From positions 620,001-684,000 of the forward strand of contig NZ_WJIC01000001.1 of the NCBI RefSeq assembly GCF_009649815.1: a stretch of DNA of 64,000 nt, given 5' to 3'. The position numbers were made by a program, and so were the translations under genes. The DNA is from Nocardia sp. SYP-A9097. GTDB taxonomy: Bacteria; Actinomycetota; Actinomycetes; Mycobacteriales; Mycobacteriaceae. Position 1 is the first letter of the stretch; every line of letters starts with the position of its first letter. The notes under the pieces were generated by a model. That model was not told the DNA's origin. It worked only from the letters and a program-made list of their open reading frames with translations, and ran no database searches. This document shows positions 10,381 to 19,839 of this stretch, in pieces.

Positions 10381-11811
10381 ATGCCGCCCGGTGTCCGGGC
10401 CGAGGAACTGCTCCACCATGGGTGTGATCTGCGGCGGCCGTTTGGTCGCCAGACCCGAGCCGACCAGTACGCCCAATGCGATGGCCAGCACCGTCAGCGT
10501 GGTGGTCACCAGTACGTGCAGCCCGTTCGCATCGGATTCGGCCACCAGCTGCGACACCCCGGCGAATCCGATACCGCCGGGCACCAGCATCCAGAAGGCG
10601 GGCAGGAACGCCACCTGGGTCGGCGGGGCATTTCGATTGCGCTGCACCAGATATGCCGCGGGCACCGCCACCATGCCACCCAGGAACGACCCCAGCAGTC
10701 CGCCGCCGATCTGCACACCGAGCCGCTGCGCCGCGAACGCCGCGTACAGCACCACCAGCAGCCAGGGCAGTGACTTCGGCGGTGCGCTGGCCCGCCAGGA
10801 GTGTCCGAGCCCGATCAGCAATACGCCGAGAACCGGTGCCCACCAACCCAATTGATGCATATGATCGGGTGGATTGGAGCGATTCGGGCCGAGCAGCTGT
10901 AAGCCGATGAGTACGCCGAAGGCCAGCAGGAACAGTTTGTTCAAGCCATAGATGGTGCGGCTCGCACCCGCCACCATCGAGCCGGTCGCCAATTCGATGG
11001 AGCCATTGGTGAGCGTCGCGCCCGGCAGCAGCGTGGAGACGCCCGGCACCAGCAGCTGCTGTGGATTGCCACCGCCCAGCGCGTGCGGAAAACCGAAGGC
11101 CAGCAAGGTGACCGCGCCACCGGCGAGCACCGGCAGGCCCAGCGAGATCAGTGGCATCCGGTCGGCGATCATGATCAGCAACTGCACCACCAGGCCGATC
11201 ACGATATAGCCGGGCAGGGCATTGGCGGTCGGGTTGAGCATGAGCCCCAGGCCCGTGGTCAGCACCACATTGCCGAGCAGCATGAGCCACACCGCGGTCG
11301 GCGGCGGCGAATCGAGGATCCGCGCGAGCGCGAGCGTGGCCTGCCGGGGCGGGGGCACCTTGTGTTTGATCTCGTCGATGAGCTTGTACAGCGCGGCGAT
11401 CTGATCCAGCCGCAGCGTATCCACACTGGTCTCGAGCAGGTCCACGGCCGTACCGCGGGAATCGTGCACGCGCACGAAAATGCCGGTGGGCAGGACGAAG
11501 AAGTGCACCTCATCGGCGTCGTAGCGGCGGGCCAGATCATCCAGAATGCGCTGCACCTGATTGGTGGTCTCACCGGAGGCGATGAGCGCCACACCCATAT
11601 GCCGCAGCAAATCGAGTAGATCGGCGGAGACGGGCGGCTCCTCCGGTTCGGGCGCGTCCTCGGGCGGCTCCGGTGGAGCGGCGCTGACCCGGCGCAGCCA
11701 GCGGTCCATGGATCCGGCGGCGCGGCGGGTCGCGCGGTAGAGCCGGCCGCTCACGGGGCGCGGAGCCCTGCGGTGCTGAGGCTGATGTTGTTCGGGTTCA
11801 GTGGGATTCAC
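10357..11811 (-). CDS. Threonine/serine exporter, ThrE family
   Basis: A 484-residue protein. After ~60 Pro/Glu-rich residues, positions ~62-165 form the cytoplasmic DUF1212 domain (MGVALIASGETTNQVQRIL, HFFVLPTGIFV), followed by two five-helix bundles (ThrE/DUF3815) to residue ~455. This arrangement matches Corynebacterium glutamicum ThrE, which exports L-threonine and L-serine using the proton-motive force. LPGATLTNGSIELATGSMVAG is the conserved loop before the second bundle. It is a single-gene unit converging on the SGNH hydrolase gene. Substrate specificity beyond small hydroxy amino acids cannot be judged. Confidence 0.85.
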   Translation of the reverse strand: MNPTEPEQHQPQHRRAPRPVSGRLYRATRRAAGSMDRWLRRVSAAPPEPPEDAPEPEEPPVSADLLDLLRHMGVALIASGETTNQVQRILDDLARRYDADEVHFFVLPTGIFVRVHDSRGTAVDLLETSVDTLRLDQIAALYKLIDEIKHKVPPPRQATLALARILDSPPPTAVWLMLLGNVVLTTGLGLMLNPTANALPGYIVIGLVVQLLIMIADRMPLISLGLPVLAGGAVTLLAFGFPHALGGGNPQQLLVPGVSTLLPGATLTNGSIELATGSMVAGASRTIYGLNKLFLLAFGVLIGLQLLGPNRSNPPDHMHQLGWWAPVLGVLLIGLGHSWRASAPPKSLPWLLVVLYAAFAAQRLGVQIGGGLLGSFLGGMVAVPAAYLVQRNRNAPPTQVAFLPAFWMLVPGGIGFAGVSQLVAESDANGLHVLVTTTLTVLAIALGVLVGSGLATKRPPQITPMVEQFLGPDTGRHSADRRKS

Positions 11812-12013
11812 GCGCCTCCTTCCGCCCCCTTCGCGAGTCGGCTACTTTTCGGCTAACTCACCCTAGCTCGCGCGCTTCGACTAATTCGGTTCGCCTCACG
11901 CCGGTCATCTGCGAGCATGGGCGATGTGCCGGAACCCCGAATCGCATCCCCGGTCGTCCCGGCCGGTGACGCCGGGATGTGCCTACCGGTTGCGCCGTCC
12001 ATAACCTGATTGC

Positions 12014-12934
12014 ATGGATATCGACACGCGACTGCTGCGTTACTTCCTGGCGGTCGCGGAGACCGAGTCCCTGCCGCTGGCAGCGCAGCGGCTGCACGTC
12101 GCCCAACCGGCCCTCGCCACCCAGATCAAACAGCTGGAACAACAACTCGGCGTGGAGCTCTTCATCCGATCCCGCGCGGGCTGGACACTCACCGCCGCGG
12201 GAAAGGTACTCACCGAACGGGTTCCCGGACTCCTCGGCGCCTGGGACCACATCCTGCGCGACACCAAGAGTGATGCCAGCCGGGCCGCCCGCGTCCTGCG
12301 CCTGGGCTGCGTGCACAGCGCCGCCGACGGGCACATTCCGGAGATCATCCGCGTCTTCCACCGGCTGCACCCGGACTGGCAGGTCGATATCCATCAGGGC
12401 GGCTGGACCGACCCCACCGCCGGACTCGACGAGGGCGATGTGGATGTCGCGCTGCTACGACTACCGTTCCCCGGCCAGGACGGCTACTACGTGCGCGAAC
12501 TCTTCACCGAACCGCGCTGGATCGCACTACCGGACAATCACCCGCTCGCCGAACGCGAGGACATCGCCTTCCGCGAACTCTGGGATGAACCCTATGTCGC
12601 CTCACCTGCCGAAACCGGCTGGTGGCGCGATTATTGGATGGGATTGGACGCCCGGCCCGCCGACACCGCCATTATCGGAGCCATTGCCCGCAATACCGAC
12701 GAGTGGCTGCGCGCCATCGCCAATGGGTACGGCGTCAGCTTCACCCCGGCCTCCACCGCCGCCACCAATGCCCATCCGGGCGTGGTGTTCCGGCCCGTAC
12801 ACGGCATCGGTCAGACCCGGGTCGCGCTGGTCTGGCCGGACGCCTCCGAGGCGGATCCCATTGTGCGGTACTTCATTCGGTGCTGCACCGACATCATGGG
12901 ACAGCAGGCCGGCGACGGCCGCCGCACCTCATAG
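12014..12934 (+). CDS. LysR-family transcriptional regulator (first of a paralogous pair)
   Basis: A 306-residue LysR regulator: winged helix at residues 1-60 (RLLRYFLAVAET, AAQRLHVAQPALATQIKQLE) and a periplasmic-binding-like effector domain to the C terminus. It is strikingly similar, about 70% by eye, to the regulator at 13596 along the whole length, including the rare GGWTDPTAGLDEGDVD region and the RNTDEWLRAIANG stretch. A shared CATAACCTGA sequence lies about 11 bases before both start codons. The flavodoxin-fold gene between them is read on the opposite strand and overlaps this gene's end by 6 bp, so it is a likely target. Confidence 0.85.
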   Translation: MDIDTRLLRYFLAVAETESLPLAAQRLHVAQPALATQIKQLEQQLGVELFIRSRAGWTLTAAGKVLTERVPGLLGAWDHILRDTKSDASRAARVLRLGCVHSAADGHIPEIIRVFHRLHPDWQVDIHQGGWTDPTAGLDEGDVDVALLRLPFPGQDGYYVRELFTEPRWIALPDNHPLAEREDIAFRELWDEPYVASPAETGWWRDYWMGLDARPADTAIIGAIARNTDEWLRAIANGYGVSFTPASTAATNAHPGVVFRPVHGIGQTRVALVWPDASEADPIVRYFIRCCTDIMGQQAGDGRRTS

Positions 12935-13534
12935 CGGCGCTGCCTGCCCCAGCCGCAGCTGTGCGGCCACCCGCGCGACCCGCTCACCCAAGTGCGCGCA
13001 GGTGCGAATATCGGCCCGGGACACGGCATCCGGCGGCAGATCGGTATCGGTCTGCGCACCCGCGCCCAGCCAGAAACCGAGCCGGTTCATATCCTCCGGA
13101 CTTGCCGTGCCGGAATTCCAGCCCGCCACCAAACCCAGGTTCACCCAATGCATATGGTGCTGCGCGGCCAGAATCGTCATGGACATGAGCGCATGCAGTT
13201 TGTCACCGCTCATGGCCCCGGAATTGGTGAAACCCGCCGCGACCTTGTCCTGCCAGCTGCCCTCGACACAACGGCGAGAAGTGGCCTCCGCGAAGGTTTT
13301 GAAGGCCGCCGACACATCACCCAGATAGGTGGGGCTGCCGAAGACAATGCCGTCCGAGCTGTCCAGAGCATCCCAATCGTCCTGGGTGATCCGGTCGACA
13401 GCCACCACGGTTGTGCGCGCGTTCGCCAGTCGCGCACCCTCCGCCACCGCCTCCGCGAGCACCTCGGTATGCCCCCAGCCGGAGTGGTAGGCGATGACAA
13501 TGCTTGGGCGGGAACCGTTTTCGATACCGTTCAT
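12929..13534 (-). CDS. Flavodoxin-fold NAD(P)H-dependent oxidoreductase (WrbA-like)
   Basis: A 201-residue flavoprotein. The FMN phosphate loop is YHSGWGHTEVLAEAV near residue 16, and FGSPTYLGDVSAAFK near residue 67 is the conserved isoalloxazine-contacting loop of the WrbA/NADPH-dependent FMN reductase group. Such proteins reduce quinones or flavins by two electrons. The gene is divergent from the LysR gene at 13596, with 61 bp between starts, which is the classic arrangement for a LysR regulator and its target; it also collides tail to tail with the other LysR gene. Induction by quinone-like or electrophilic compounds is an inference from the family. Confidence 0.8.
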   Translation of the reverse strand: MNGIENGSRPSIVIAYHSGWGHTEVLAEAVAEGARLANARTTVVAVDRITQDDWDALDSSDGIVFGSPTYLGDVSAAFKTFAEATSRRCVEGSWQDKVAAGFTNSGAMSGDKLHALMSMTILAAQHHMHWVNLGLVAGWNSGTASPEDMNRLGFWLGAGAQTDTDLPPDAVSRADIRTCAHLGERVARVAAQLRLGQAAPL

Positions 13535-13595
13535 GAAGACAAGCCTGGCCCGACCCGGATTTCACGTCCAATACCCGCATTCATAACCTGAGGGA

Positions 13596-14534
13596 ATGGA
13601 CATCGACACGCGACTGCTGCGCTACTTCGTCGCCGTCGCGGAGGAGGGGCACGTCACCCGGGCCGCTCAACGGCTCTACGTGTCCCAGCCCGCGCTGACC
13701 AAACAGATCAAACAACTCGAAAACCAGCTCGGCGTGGAGCTTTTCACGCGCTCCCGCACCGGAATGACACTCACCGAACCCGGACGCGTCTTCGCCGAGC
13801 ACGCTCCCGTGCTACTGGCCGGCTGGGACCGCATGCTGCGGGACACCAAGAGCGGCGCCAGCCGGGCCGGGAAGGTACTGCGCATCGGGTTCATCGCAAG
13901 CGCCGCAAACGAATTCACGCCCGAGATCGTGTCCGCCTTCCGGCGCGCGCATCCCGGCTGGCGGGTCGATATGCGGCAGACCGGGTGGACCGATCCGAGC
14001 GCCGGACTCGCCGACGGGGATGTGGACGCGGCACTGGTCCGACTCCCATTCCCCGGGCACGACGGCTACCGCACCCGGGAGCTGTTCACCGAACCGCGCT
14101 GGCTCGCCCTGCCCGCCGACCATCCGCTCGCCGCCACCGCGGAGATCGAATTCCGGGATATCTGGGATGAGCCATTCGTCGCCTCACCACCGGAAAATGG
14201 CTGGTGGCGCGACTTCTGGATAGGCGCGGACGCCCGGCCCGCGGCCACCGCCGTTATCGGGGCCATCGCCCGCAATACCGACGAATGGCTGACCGCCATC
14301 GCCAATGGCTTCGGACTCAGCTTCACCCCCGCCTCCTCGGCCCGCTACTACCCGCGCCCGGGCATCGTCTACCGGCCGGTGAACGGCATCGGCCCCAGCC
14401 GCGTCGCCGTGGCTTGGCCCGCCTCGGCCGCCACCTCGCCGCTGGTGAATGATTTCATCGGCTGCTGTGTGGATGTCTGCGCGCAGAGTCCGCACGTGGG
14501 GCAGCAGCCGGCCGCCGTGATCGAAACGCCCTGA
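13596..14534 (+). CDS. LysR-family transcriptional regulator (second of a paralogous pair)
   Basis: A 312-residue LysR protein with the helix-turn-helix at residues 1-60 (AAQRLYVSQPALTKQIKQLE) and effector domain after it. It is a close paralogue of the regulator at 12014 in the same orientation, which points to a tandem duplication now split by the flavodoxin-fold gene. It is transcribed divergently from that gene, so it most likely binds the 61-bp intergenic region and controls it. Conserved GWTDPSAGLADGDVD and SPPENGWWRD segments in the effector domain may line the ligand pocket. The two paralogues differ most in the N-terminal ~25 residues and at the C terminus, so they may read different ligands. 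Confidence 0.85.
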   Translation: MDIDTRLLRYFVAVAEEGHVTRAAQRLYVSQPALTKQIKQLENQLGVELFTRSRTGMTLTEPGRVFAEHAPVLLAGWDRMLRDTKSGASRAGKVLRIGFIASAANEFTPEIVSAFRRAHPGWRVDMRQTGWTDPSAGLADGDVDAALVRLPFPGHDGYRTRELFTEPRWLALPADHPLAATAEIEFRDIWDEPFVASPPENGWWRDFWIGADARPAATAVIGAIARNTDEWLTAIANGFGLSFTPASSARYYPRPGIVYRPVNGIGPSRVAVAWPASAATSPLVNDFIGCCVDVCAQSPHVGQQPAAVIETP

Positions 14535-14560
14535 CACCCTTCGCTATCCAGACAGGCGAT

Positions 14561-16135
14561 CTACTCCAGTATCGCCATCGCGGCATTGTGGCCACCAACC
14601 CCGCTCACGCCTCCACCACGAATCGCGCCCGCACCGCACAGCAGGATGTTCGGGTGCGTGGTGGCCACGCCCCAGCGGGCTGCGGGGGAGCCGTCGGAAT
14701 CGGCGGGGAGATAGGGGAATTCGAGATCCCGGTGGAAGATATGACCGCCGGGCAGGCCGATATCGCGCTCCAGATCCGCCGGGGATTTCGCCTCCAGGCA
14801 GGGATTTCCGTCGCCGTCGAGGGCCAGGCAGTCGCGAATGGGTTCGGCCAGCACCGAATCCAATTGGGCGAGAGTGGCATCGACGAGTCGTGCCTTCGTG
14901 CCCTCCGGGTCTGCCGCGAAAAGCCCGGCGGGAGTGTGTAATCCGAAGAGGGTGAGGGTGTGTGCGCCCTGGGTGCGCAACTCCGGTGACAGGATCGAGG
15001 GATCGGTCAGGGTGTGGCAGTAGATCTCCGCGGGTGGGGCAGAGGGGAGTTGCCCGCCAGCGGCTTCCCGATATGCCTGCGCCAGTTGGGAACTGGACTC
15101 GGCGATATGGAACGTGCCCGCGAAGGCATCGACCGGATCTACCGAGGTATCGCGGAGTTTCGGTAGGCGGCGCAGCAGCATATTGATCTTGAGTTGGGAG
15201 CCCTCGGGTCGCTCGGCGGTTTCGCCGAGCAGCCGGGCCAGCTCATAGGGTGCGGCATTCGCCAGCACATATCCGGCGGACACGGTGCCCGCGCGATCTC
15301 CTGTCGTGAAGTCGACTTCGGCTGTGCTGCCGTCGGTTTCGATACCTGTCACGGCGCAACCGGTAATGATCTCCGCCCCGGCCGCCCGCGCCGCCGTCGC
15401 CAGGGCATCGGTCAGTGCGCCCATACCGCCGACCGGGACATCCCAGTCGCCGGTGCCGCCGCCGATCACGTGATAGAGGAAGCAGCGATTCTGTAGCAGT
15501 GACGGATCGTGCGCATGGGTGAAGGTGCCGATCAGCGCATCGGTGAGGACCACCCCGCGCACGGTGTCATCGGCGAATTCCCGCTCCACCCAGTCACCCA
15601 GGGGGCGTTCGAAAATCGACTCCCATATCGCGGAATCGGCTACGGTGCCGCGTATTTCGTCGCGGGTGGGCAACGGCCGAGTGAGTGTGGGGAACACCCG
15701 CTGTGCGAGTTCGGCCGTGCGCGCGTAGAAGTCCTGCCAGGCTCGGAAGTCCTTGTCCGAGCCGGTGACTCGCTCGAAACTCGCCCGGGTCCGCGCCTCG
15801 GAACCGTTGTCCACCAGCAGTCCGCCCGCACCGACCGGCGTATAGGAGGAGATGCGGCGTTTGCGAGTCTCGAAGCGCAGCCCCAGTTCTCGCACGATCT
15901 GCTGCGGCAGCAGGCTCACCAGATACGAGTACCGGGACAGTCGCGCGTCCACACCCGGGAACACCCGGGACGAGACGGCCGCGCCGCCGGTGTGGTCCTG
16001 CCGCTCCAGCACCAGTACCGACCGCCCGGCCCGCGCCAGATACGCGGCGGCTACCAGGCCATTGTGGCCGCCACCGACCACCACCACGTCGTATCGCGCC
16101 CGTGCGGGCACGCCCGGAGCTGTCTCGTCGCTCAT
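14561..16135 (-). CDS. FAD-dependent phytoene-desaturase-like oxidoreductase (PYROXD2-like)
   Basis: A 524-residue flavoprotein from ATG 16135; the frame continues upstream but without family-like residues. The N-terminal Rossmann motif reads VVVVGGGHNGLVAAAYLARAG, with the GGGHNG variant typical of the PYROXD2/carotenoid-desaturase-like branch of amine oxidases. The C-terminal FAD-binding segment is LLCGAGAIRGGGVSGVGGHNAA. The LTDALIGTFTHAHDPSLLQNRCFLYHVIGGG region is also characteristic. The reaction for bacterial members is unknown; oxidation of a hydrophobic polyene or amine is a guess. It lies 43 bp downstream of the broken ketosteroid-dehydrogenase-like gene and may be on the same transcript. 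Confidence 0.75.
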   Translation of the reverse strand: MSDETAPGVPARARYDVVVVGGGHNGLVAAAYLARAGRSVLVLERQDHTGGAAVSSRVFPGVDARLSRYSYLVSLLPQQIVRELGLRFETRKRRISSYTPVGAGGLLVDNGSEARTRASFERVTGSDKDFRAWQDFYARTAELAQRVFPTLTRPLPTRDEIRGTVADSAIWESIFERPLGDWVEREFADDTVRGVVLTDALIGTFTHAHDPSLLQNRCFLYHVIGGGTGDWDVPVGGMGALTDALATAARAAGAEIITGCAVTGIETDGSTAEVDFTTGDRAGTVSAGYVLANAAPYELARLLGETAERPEGSQLKINMLLRRLPKLRDTSVDPVDAFAGTFHIAESSSQLAQAYREAAGGQLPSAPPAEIYCHTLTDPSILSPELRTQGAHTLTLFGLHTPAGLFAADPEGTKARLVDATLAQLDSVLAEPIRDCLALDGDGNPCLEAKSPADLERDIGLPGGHIFHRDLEFPYLPADSDGSPAARWGVATTHPNILLCGAGAIRGGGVSGVGGHNAAMAILE

Positions 16136-16178
16136 GAAAGCGACTCTAGGCCCCCAAGTCCAGAGCCCCTCGAAGTTG

Positions 16179-17715
16179 TCAGCGGCTCGCCTGGTACAGC
16201 GCCGCCAGGTGGCTGAACAGCACGGACGCGCCGATCGGGTTACCGCCGCCGGGATAGGTCGTGCCACTCGGCGCGGCCATGGTGTTGCCCGCCGCGTACA
16301 GCCCGGGGATGGGCGTCCCGGCCTCGGTCAGCACCCGGCCGACGGTATCTGTGCGCAGTCCGCCCTTGGTGCCGAGGTCCGAGATTCCGAAGGCGGCAGC
16401 GTGGAACGGCCCCTTCACAATCGGGGCCAGCGGCGATGCACCATTGGAGAAGGCGCGATCGTAGGCTTCATCGCCGCGCCCGAAGTCCGCGTCCACCCCG
16501 GCGGCGGCCTGTTCGTTGAACCGCGCCACCGTGGCGGCGAGCGCGTCCCCCGGCACGCCGATCTCGGCGGCCAGCTCCTCCAGCGTGTCGGCGGTGTGCC
16601 AGAGCCCGGCCTCGACGTACTTCTCGGTCTCCACCATGGGCACATTGCTCGCCTTGATCGGCGGCACAACGCCTTCGGAGTCGTCGTAGATCATCCAGAA
16701 CGGCAGGCTCACCGAGCCGCCGTCCGTATGCTCGATAATCTCCCGGCCCAGCCGGTCGTACGGCGCGGACTCGTTCACGAATCGCGCACCGGCCTGATTC
16801 ACGAAGATGCCGCCGGTGAACCACAGCGCGAACGCGGCGCGGCCATCCGGGTGGATCAGGCCCGGCGACCACCAGGCCTGATCCATCAGATCGGTGTCCG
16901 CGCCGATCGCCATTCCTGCTTCATGCGCCTTGCCGAGATTTCCCCACGGCCCCATGGTGTCTCGTGTGACGCCGGGTACGCCGAAGCGCTGCCGCAGTTC
17001 GTCATTGCCTTCGAATCCGCCCGCCGCCAACAGGACTCCCTTACGAGCCCGGATCGCACTGCGTTCGCCCGCGTGCTCGACGATCGCGCCGACCACCGCG
17101 CCATCCTCGACGACCAACTCCACCAGCGCGGTATTCAATCGCAGAAGCATTGGGGTACTTGGCCATTGCCAGCAGGAAGCGTCCGACCAGGGCGCGCCCG
17201 CCGATCAGATAGTCCGGCTGTGGCGCACCATGCCGGTCGGTGGCGAGCGGCCCGCGCACGGACTCACTCAGCTCGCCCAGTTTCGCGGCGGCGAGGGGCT
17301 TGGGAATGATGTGCCGCTTGCCGTCCAGTCGCGCCTTGGGGGCCTTGCCGTAGTAGTCCGGCCACGGGAACATCTGGAACGAGATGCTCGGATCGCTCTC
17401 CAGATACTCGATCGCCTGCGCGCCGCCGCGCACATACGCCTCCTGGAGTTCGGCGGGCGTGCGATCGCCGACCACGGCGCGGTAGTAGGTGAGCGCGTCC
17501 TCGAACGTGTCGTCCACACCCTCGCGCCGCAATACCGGATTGCACGGGAACCACATTCCGCCGCCACCCGAGTACGAGGTGGTGCCACCGAATTTCTCGG
17601 TCGCCTCCACCAGCAGCACCGTCAGCCCTTAGCGCGCCGCCGTATACGCTCCGGCCAGGCCGCCGCCCGATCCGGCGACCAGCACATCGACCTCATTGTC
17701 CCAGTACGTCACCAC
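16179..17715 (-). pseudogene. 3-ketosteroid Delta1-dehydrogenase-like FAD protein, broken by a nonsense codon and a frameshift
   Basis: The gene starts at GTG 17715 (AGGGAG upstream) with EVDVLVAGSGGGLAGAYTAAR, a typical FAD-binding start. A TAA at 17631-17629 then interrupts it, and the same frame resumes directly with GLTVLLVEATEKFGGTTS. GAA (Glu) to TAA would explain this. Near 17140-17152, after LAMAKYPNA, the reading moves to another frame that continues LRLNTALVELV and runs to the end through FVNESAPYDRLG and TYPGGGNPIGASVLF. Read together, the pieces give a ~510-residue protein of the KstD/fumarate-reductase-flavoprotein family, which dehydrogenates ring A of steroids or similar ketones. 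Two lesions point to a pseudogene, although sequencing errors cannot be ruled out. Confidence 0.8.
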
Positions 17716-17803
17716 AACTCCCTGCTCTCGTCTCTGCTCGACGGTAGGACGCGAGGGCGGGCCACGCATACGAATGTCGCGATAGCCAGGAATCGGCGGC
17801 GGC

Positions 17804-18697
17804 CTACGGGACCAGCACGATCTTGCCGCGCACCCGCCCGGATTCACTGAGCCGATGTGCCCGAGCCACGTCCGCGAATGGCATGACACTTGCCACCTCG
17901 ACCCGCAGCAGGCCGCGATCGACCAGCGTCGCGATCTCACGCAGATCCGCACCGGACGGGGCCACATAGGTGCGGTGGAAGCGCGGATCATCGAGCGCGT
18001 CATCGCGCTGTGCGTCGATGAGACGGCCGTCCGGAGTCAGGATCGAGAGCGAGCGTTCGCCGTACTCGCCGCCGACGAGATCGAACACCACATCCACCGG
18101 CGGGGTCACCGTCGTGAAATCTGTTGTCCGGTAATCGATCACCTCATCCACGCCGAGGGAACGCAGGAACTCGTGATTATCCGAGCGCGCCGTGCCGATC
18201 ACATACGCGCCGTGCAGTTTGGCGATCTGCACCGCGAGATGTCCGACGCCACCCGCCGCGGCATGGACCAGAACCCGTTGCCCCGGAGCGATTTTCGTCA
18301 GGGCATGCCAGGCGGTGAGCACCGCGGTCGGCAGGGCGGCGGCCTGCGAATGGTCGATGCTCGCGGGCTTGGGTGCGAGGTAATCCGCTGGGACGACCAC
18401 ATATTCGGCGTACGCGCCCGAACGACTCAACACCATGCCATATACCTCATCGCCGATGCCGAAATCGGTTACCCCCGAACCTGTCTCGGCCACGGTCCCG
18501 GAGACGTCGAAGCCCAGGGTGAAGGGCGGCGGGCCCAGCTTGTCGACCTCCCCGGTGCGGAGTTTCCAGTCGGCCGCGTTCACCGAGGTGGCGGCGACGC
18601 GCACCAGCACCTCACCCGCGCCGGGGTGTGGCCGCTCCACCTCCACCAGCTCCAGTACTTCCGGTCCGCCGAGGGCTTGTTGAGTGATCGCTCGCAT
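17804..18697 (-). CDS. Zinc-independent MDR oxidoreductase (NADPH:quinone reductase-like)
   Basis: A 297-residue medium-chain dehydrogenase/reductase. The N-terminal catalytic domain has VNAADWKLRTGEV and GFDVSGTVAETG and lacks the catalytic zinc ligands of alcohol dehydrogenases; the NADPH site is LVHAAAGGVGHLAVQIAKLHGAYVIGTA, with the AxxGxxG loop. Proteins of this type reduce quinones or other electrophilic enones. Its start lies 66 bp from the divergent HxlR regulator, the usual pairing for a stress-inducible oxidoreductase controlled by its neighbour. The protein is ~30 residues shorter than many quinone reductases because the C terminus is compact; no truncation is evident. Confidence 0.85.
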   Translation of the reverse strand: MRAITQQALGGPEVLELVEVERPHPGAGEVLVRVAATSVNAADWKLRTGEVDKLGPPPFTLGFDVSGTVAETGSGVTDFGIGDEVYGMVLSRSGAYAEYVVVPADYLAPKPASIDHSQAAALPTAVLTAWHALTKIAPGQRVLVHAAAGGVGHLAVQIAKLHGAYVIGTARSDNHEFLRSLGVDEVIDYRTTDFTTVTPPVDVVFDLVGGEYGERSLSILTPDGRLIDAQRDDALDDPRFHRTYVAPSGADLREIATLVDRGLLRVEVASVMPFADVARAHRLSESGRVRGKIVLVP

Positions 18698-18723
18698 GCC
18701 TTCGATTCTTCGGCTCGTAGTAT

Positions 18724-18737
18724 CTTCTCGGAAGAAG
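18724..18737. promoter_or_regulatory. Candidate HxlR operator
   Basis: CTTCT and AGAAG flank a 4-base centre inside the 66-bp divergent region between the MDR oxidoreductase and HxlR genes. It is the only clear dyad there. It is close to where both promoters must lie, so a bound dimer could repress both. Confidence 0.4.
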
Positions 18738-18763
18738 GCACTAAATAGATCCCGAGGTTCCTG

Positions 18764-19186
18764 ATGGATACCGTCTTCGACATGGAGAAATCCACCGATC
18801 TGGTGGAGGACTATCTGAAGCGCTGCCCGGCACGCGATGTACTCGCGGTGCTCGCCGACAAATGGGTGCTACTGGTACTCGGAGTCCTTCGGGCCGGCGA
18901 GCATCCGATTCGATTCAACGAGTTACGCCGCCGACTCGACGGCATCACCCAGAAAGTGCTCACCCGCACCCTGCGCGACCTGGAGCGCGACGGCCTGGTC
19001 CGGCGCGCGGTCTATCCCACGGTGCCACCGCGAGTCGAGTATTCACTCACACCGCTCGGGGCCGATCTCGGGCGACTCACCCACGCCATGGGGCAGTGGG
19101 CACTCGCACACGTGGACGAAATCGGTACCGCCCGAGCGGCATTCGACGAGCGTGCGGCCCGCGAGCCGCAGCCGCTCAGCTCCTGA
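18764..19186 (+). CDS. HxlR-family transcriptional regulator
   Basis: A 140-residue winged-helix protein. The DNA-binding core spans residues ~20-110, with CPARDVLAVLADKWVLLVL at the start, RFNELRRRLDGITQKVLTRTLRDLERDGLV as the helix-turn-helix and PPRVEYSLTPLG as the wing. HxlR proteins work as dimers; many sense electrophiles or quinones through a cysteine near the N terminus, and a cysteine is present at residue ~20 (RCPARD). GAGG precedes the ATG at 18764. The divergent MDR oxidoreductase gene is the probable target. Its 3' end overlaps the convergent methyltransferase by 11 bp. Confidence 0.85.
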   Translation: MDTVFDMEKSTDLVEDYLKRCPARDVLAVLADKWVLLVLGVLRAGEHPIRFNELRRRLDGITQKVLTRTLRDLERDGLVRRAVYPTVPPRVEYSLTPLGADLGRLTHAMGQWALAHVDEIGTARAAFDERAAREPQPLSS

Positions 19187-19814
19187 CGGCCAGCAGGCAG
19201 CCCTGCGGGGTGCGCTCATCGGGCAGCGCGGTGCGGGACATGCGCGCTGTGACGATGAAGCCGAGTTCCTCGAGAGTGGCGGCCAGCGTGTCCGGGGCCC
19301 AGCGGTAGGAGGGCGCGACCTTGTGGTCATGCTCCTGGATGCCGCGCGATTCATCGGAGGCTTGGAAGGCGAACAGTGCGTGACCACCCGGGCGCAGCAC
19401 GCGCGCGAATTCACCCAGCACGGCGGGGATTCGATGCGGGGGAGTGTGAATGATGGAGTACCAGGCCACGATTCCCGCCAGCGAGGCATCGGCCAGATCC
19501 AGTTTCTCCATCGAGCCGACCTCGAACCGCAGGTGCGGCGCGGTCGCCCGGGCACGACTGATCATCTCGGCGGACAGGTCGAGGCCGAAAACGTTCAGCC
19601 CCAAGGAATCCAGATAGCGCGCTGCCCGGCCCGGACCACAGCCCAGATCGGCGACCAGCCCGCTCTCGGTGCCGTGCACCCCGGCAGCGAACACATCGAG
19701 CATGGCCCGATCGAAGGGATTCTCCTCGATCGGTTGCCCGAACGTGGTGGTGTACAGCTCCGCTATCTCGTCATAGCTCTCTCGGGTCACCCGCACATCG
19801 TCGATCTCGGTCAT
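19176..19814 (-). CDS. Class I SAM-dependent methyltransferase
   Basis: A 212-residue protein from ATG 19814; an open frame continues upstream into the next gene but is not family-like. Motif I for S-adenosylmethionine is VADLGCGPGRAARYL near residue 55, followed by VFGLDLSAEMISRAR (acidic motif II) and FARVLRPGGHALFAF (post-motif III). The N terminus, ESYDEIAELYTTTF, is common in small-molecule methyltransferases of the UbiE/Methyltransf_11 group. The substrate is unknown. It follows the duplicated-domain protein gene on the same strand by 25 bp, so the two may be co-transcribed. Confidence 0.8.
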   Translation of the reverse strand: MTEIDDVRVTRESYDEIAELYTTTFGQPIEENPFDRAMLDVFAAGVHGTESGLVADLGCGPGRAARYLDSLGLNVFGLDLSAEMISRARATAPHLRFEVGSMEKLDLADASLAGIVAWYSIIHTPPHRIPAVLGEFARVLRPGGHALFAFQASDESRGIQEHDHKVAPSYRWAPDTLAATLEELGFIVTARMSRTALPDERTPQGCLLAVRS

Positions 19815-19839
19815 GGCAGTGACTCTAGGTGCGAGCCGA

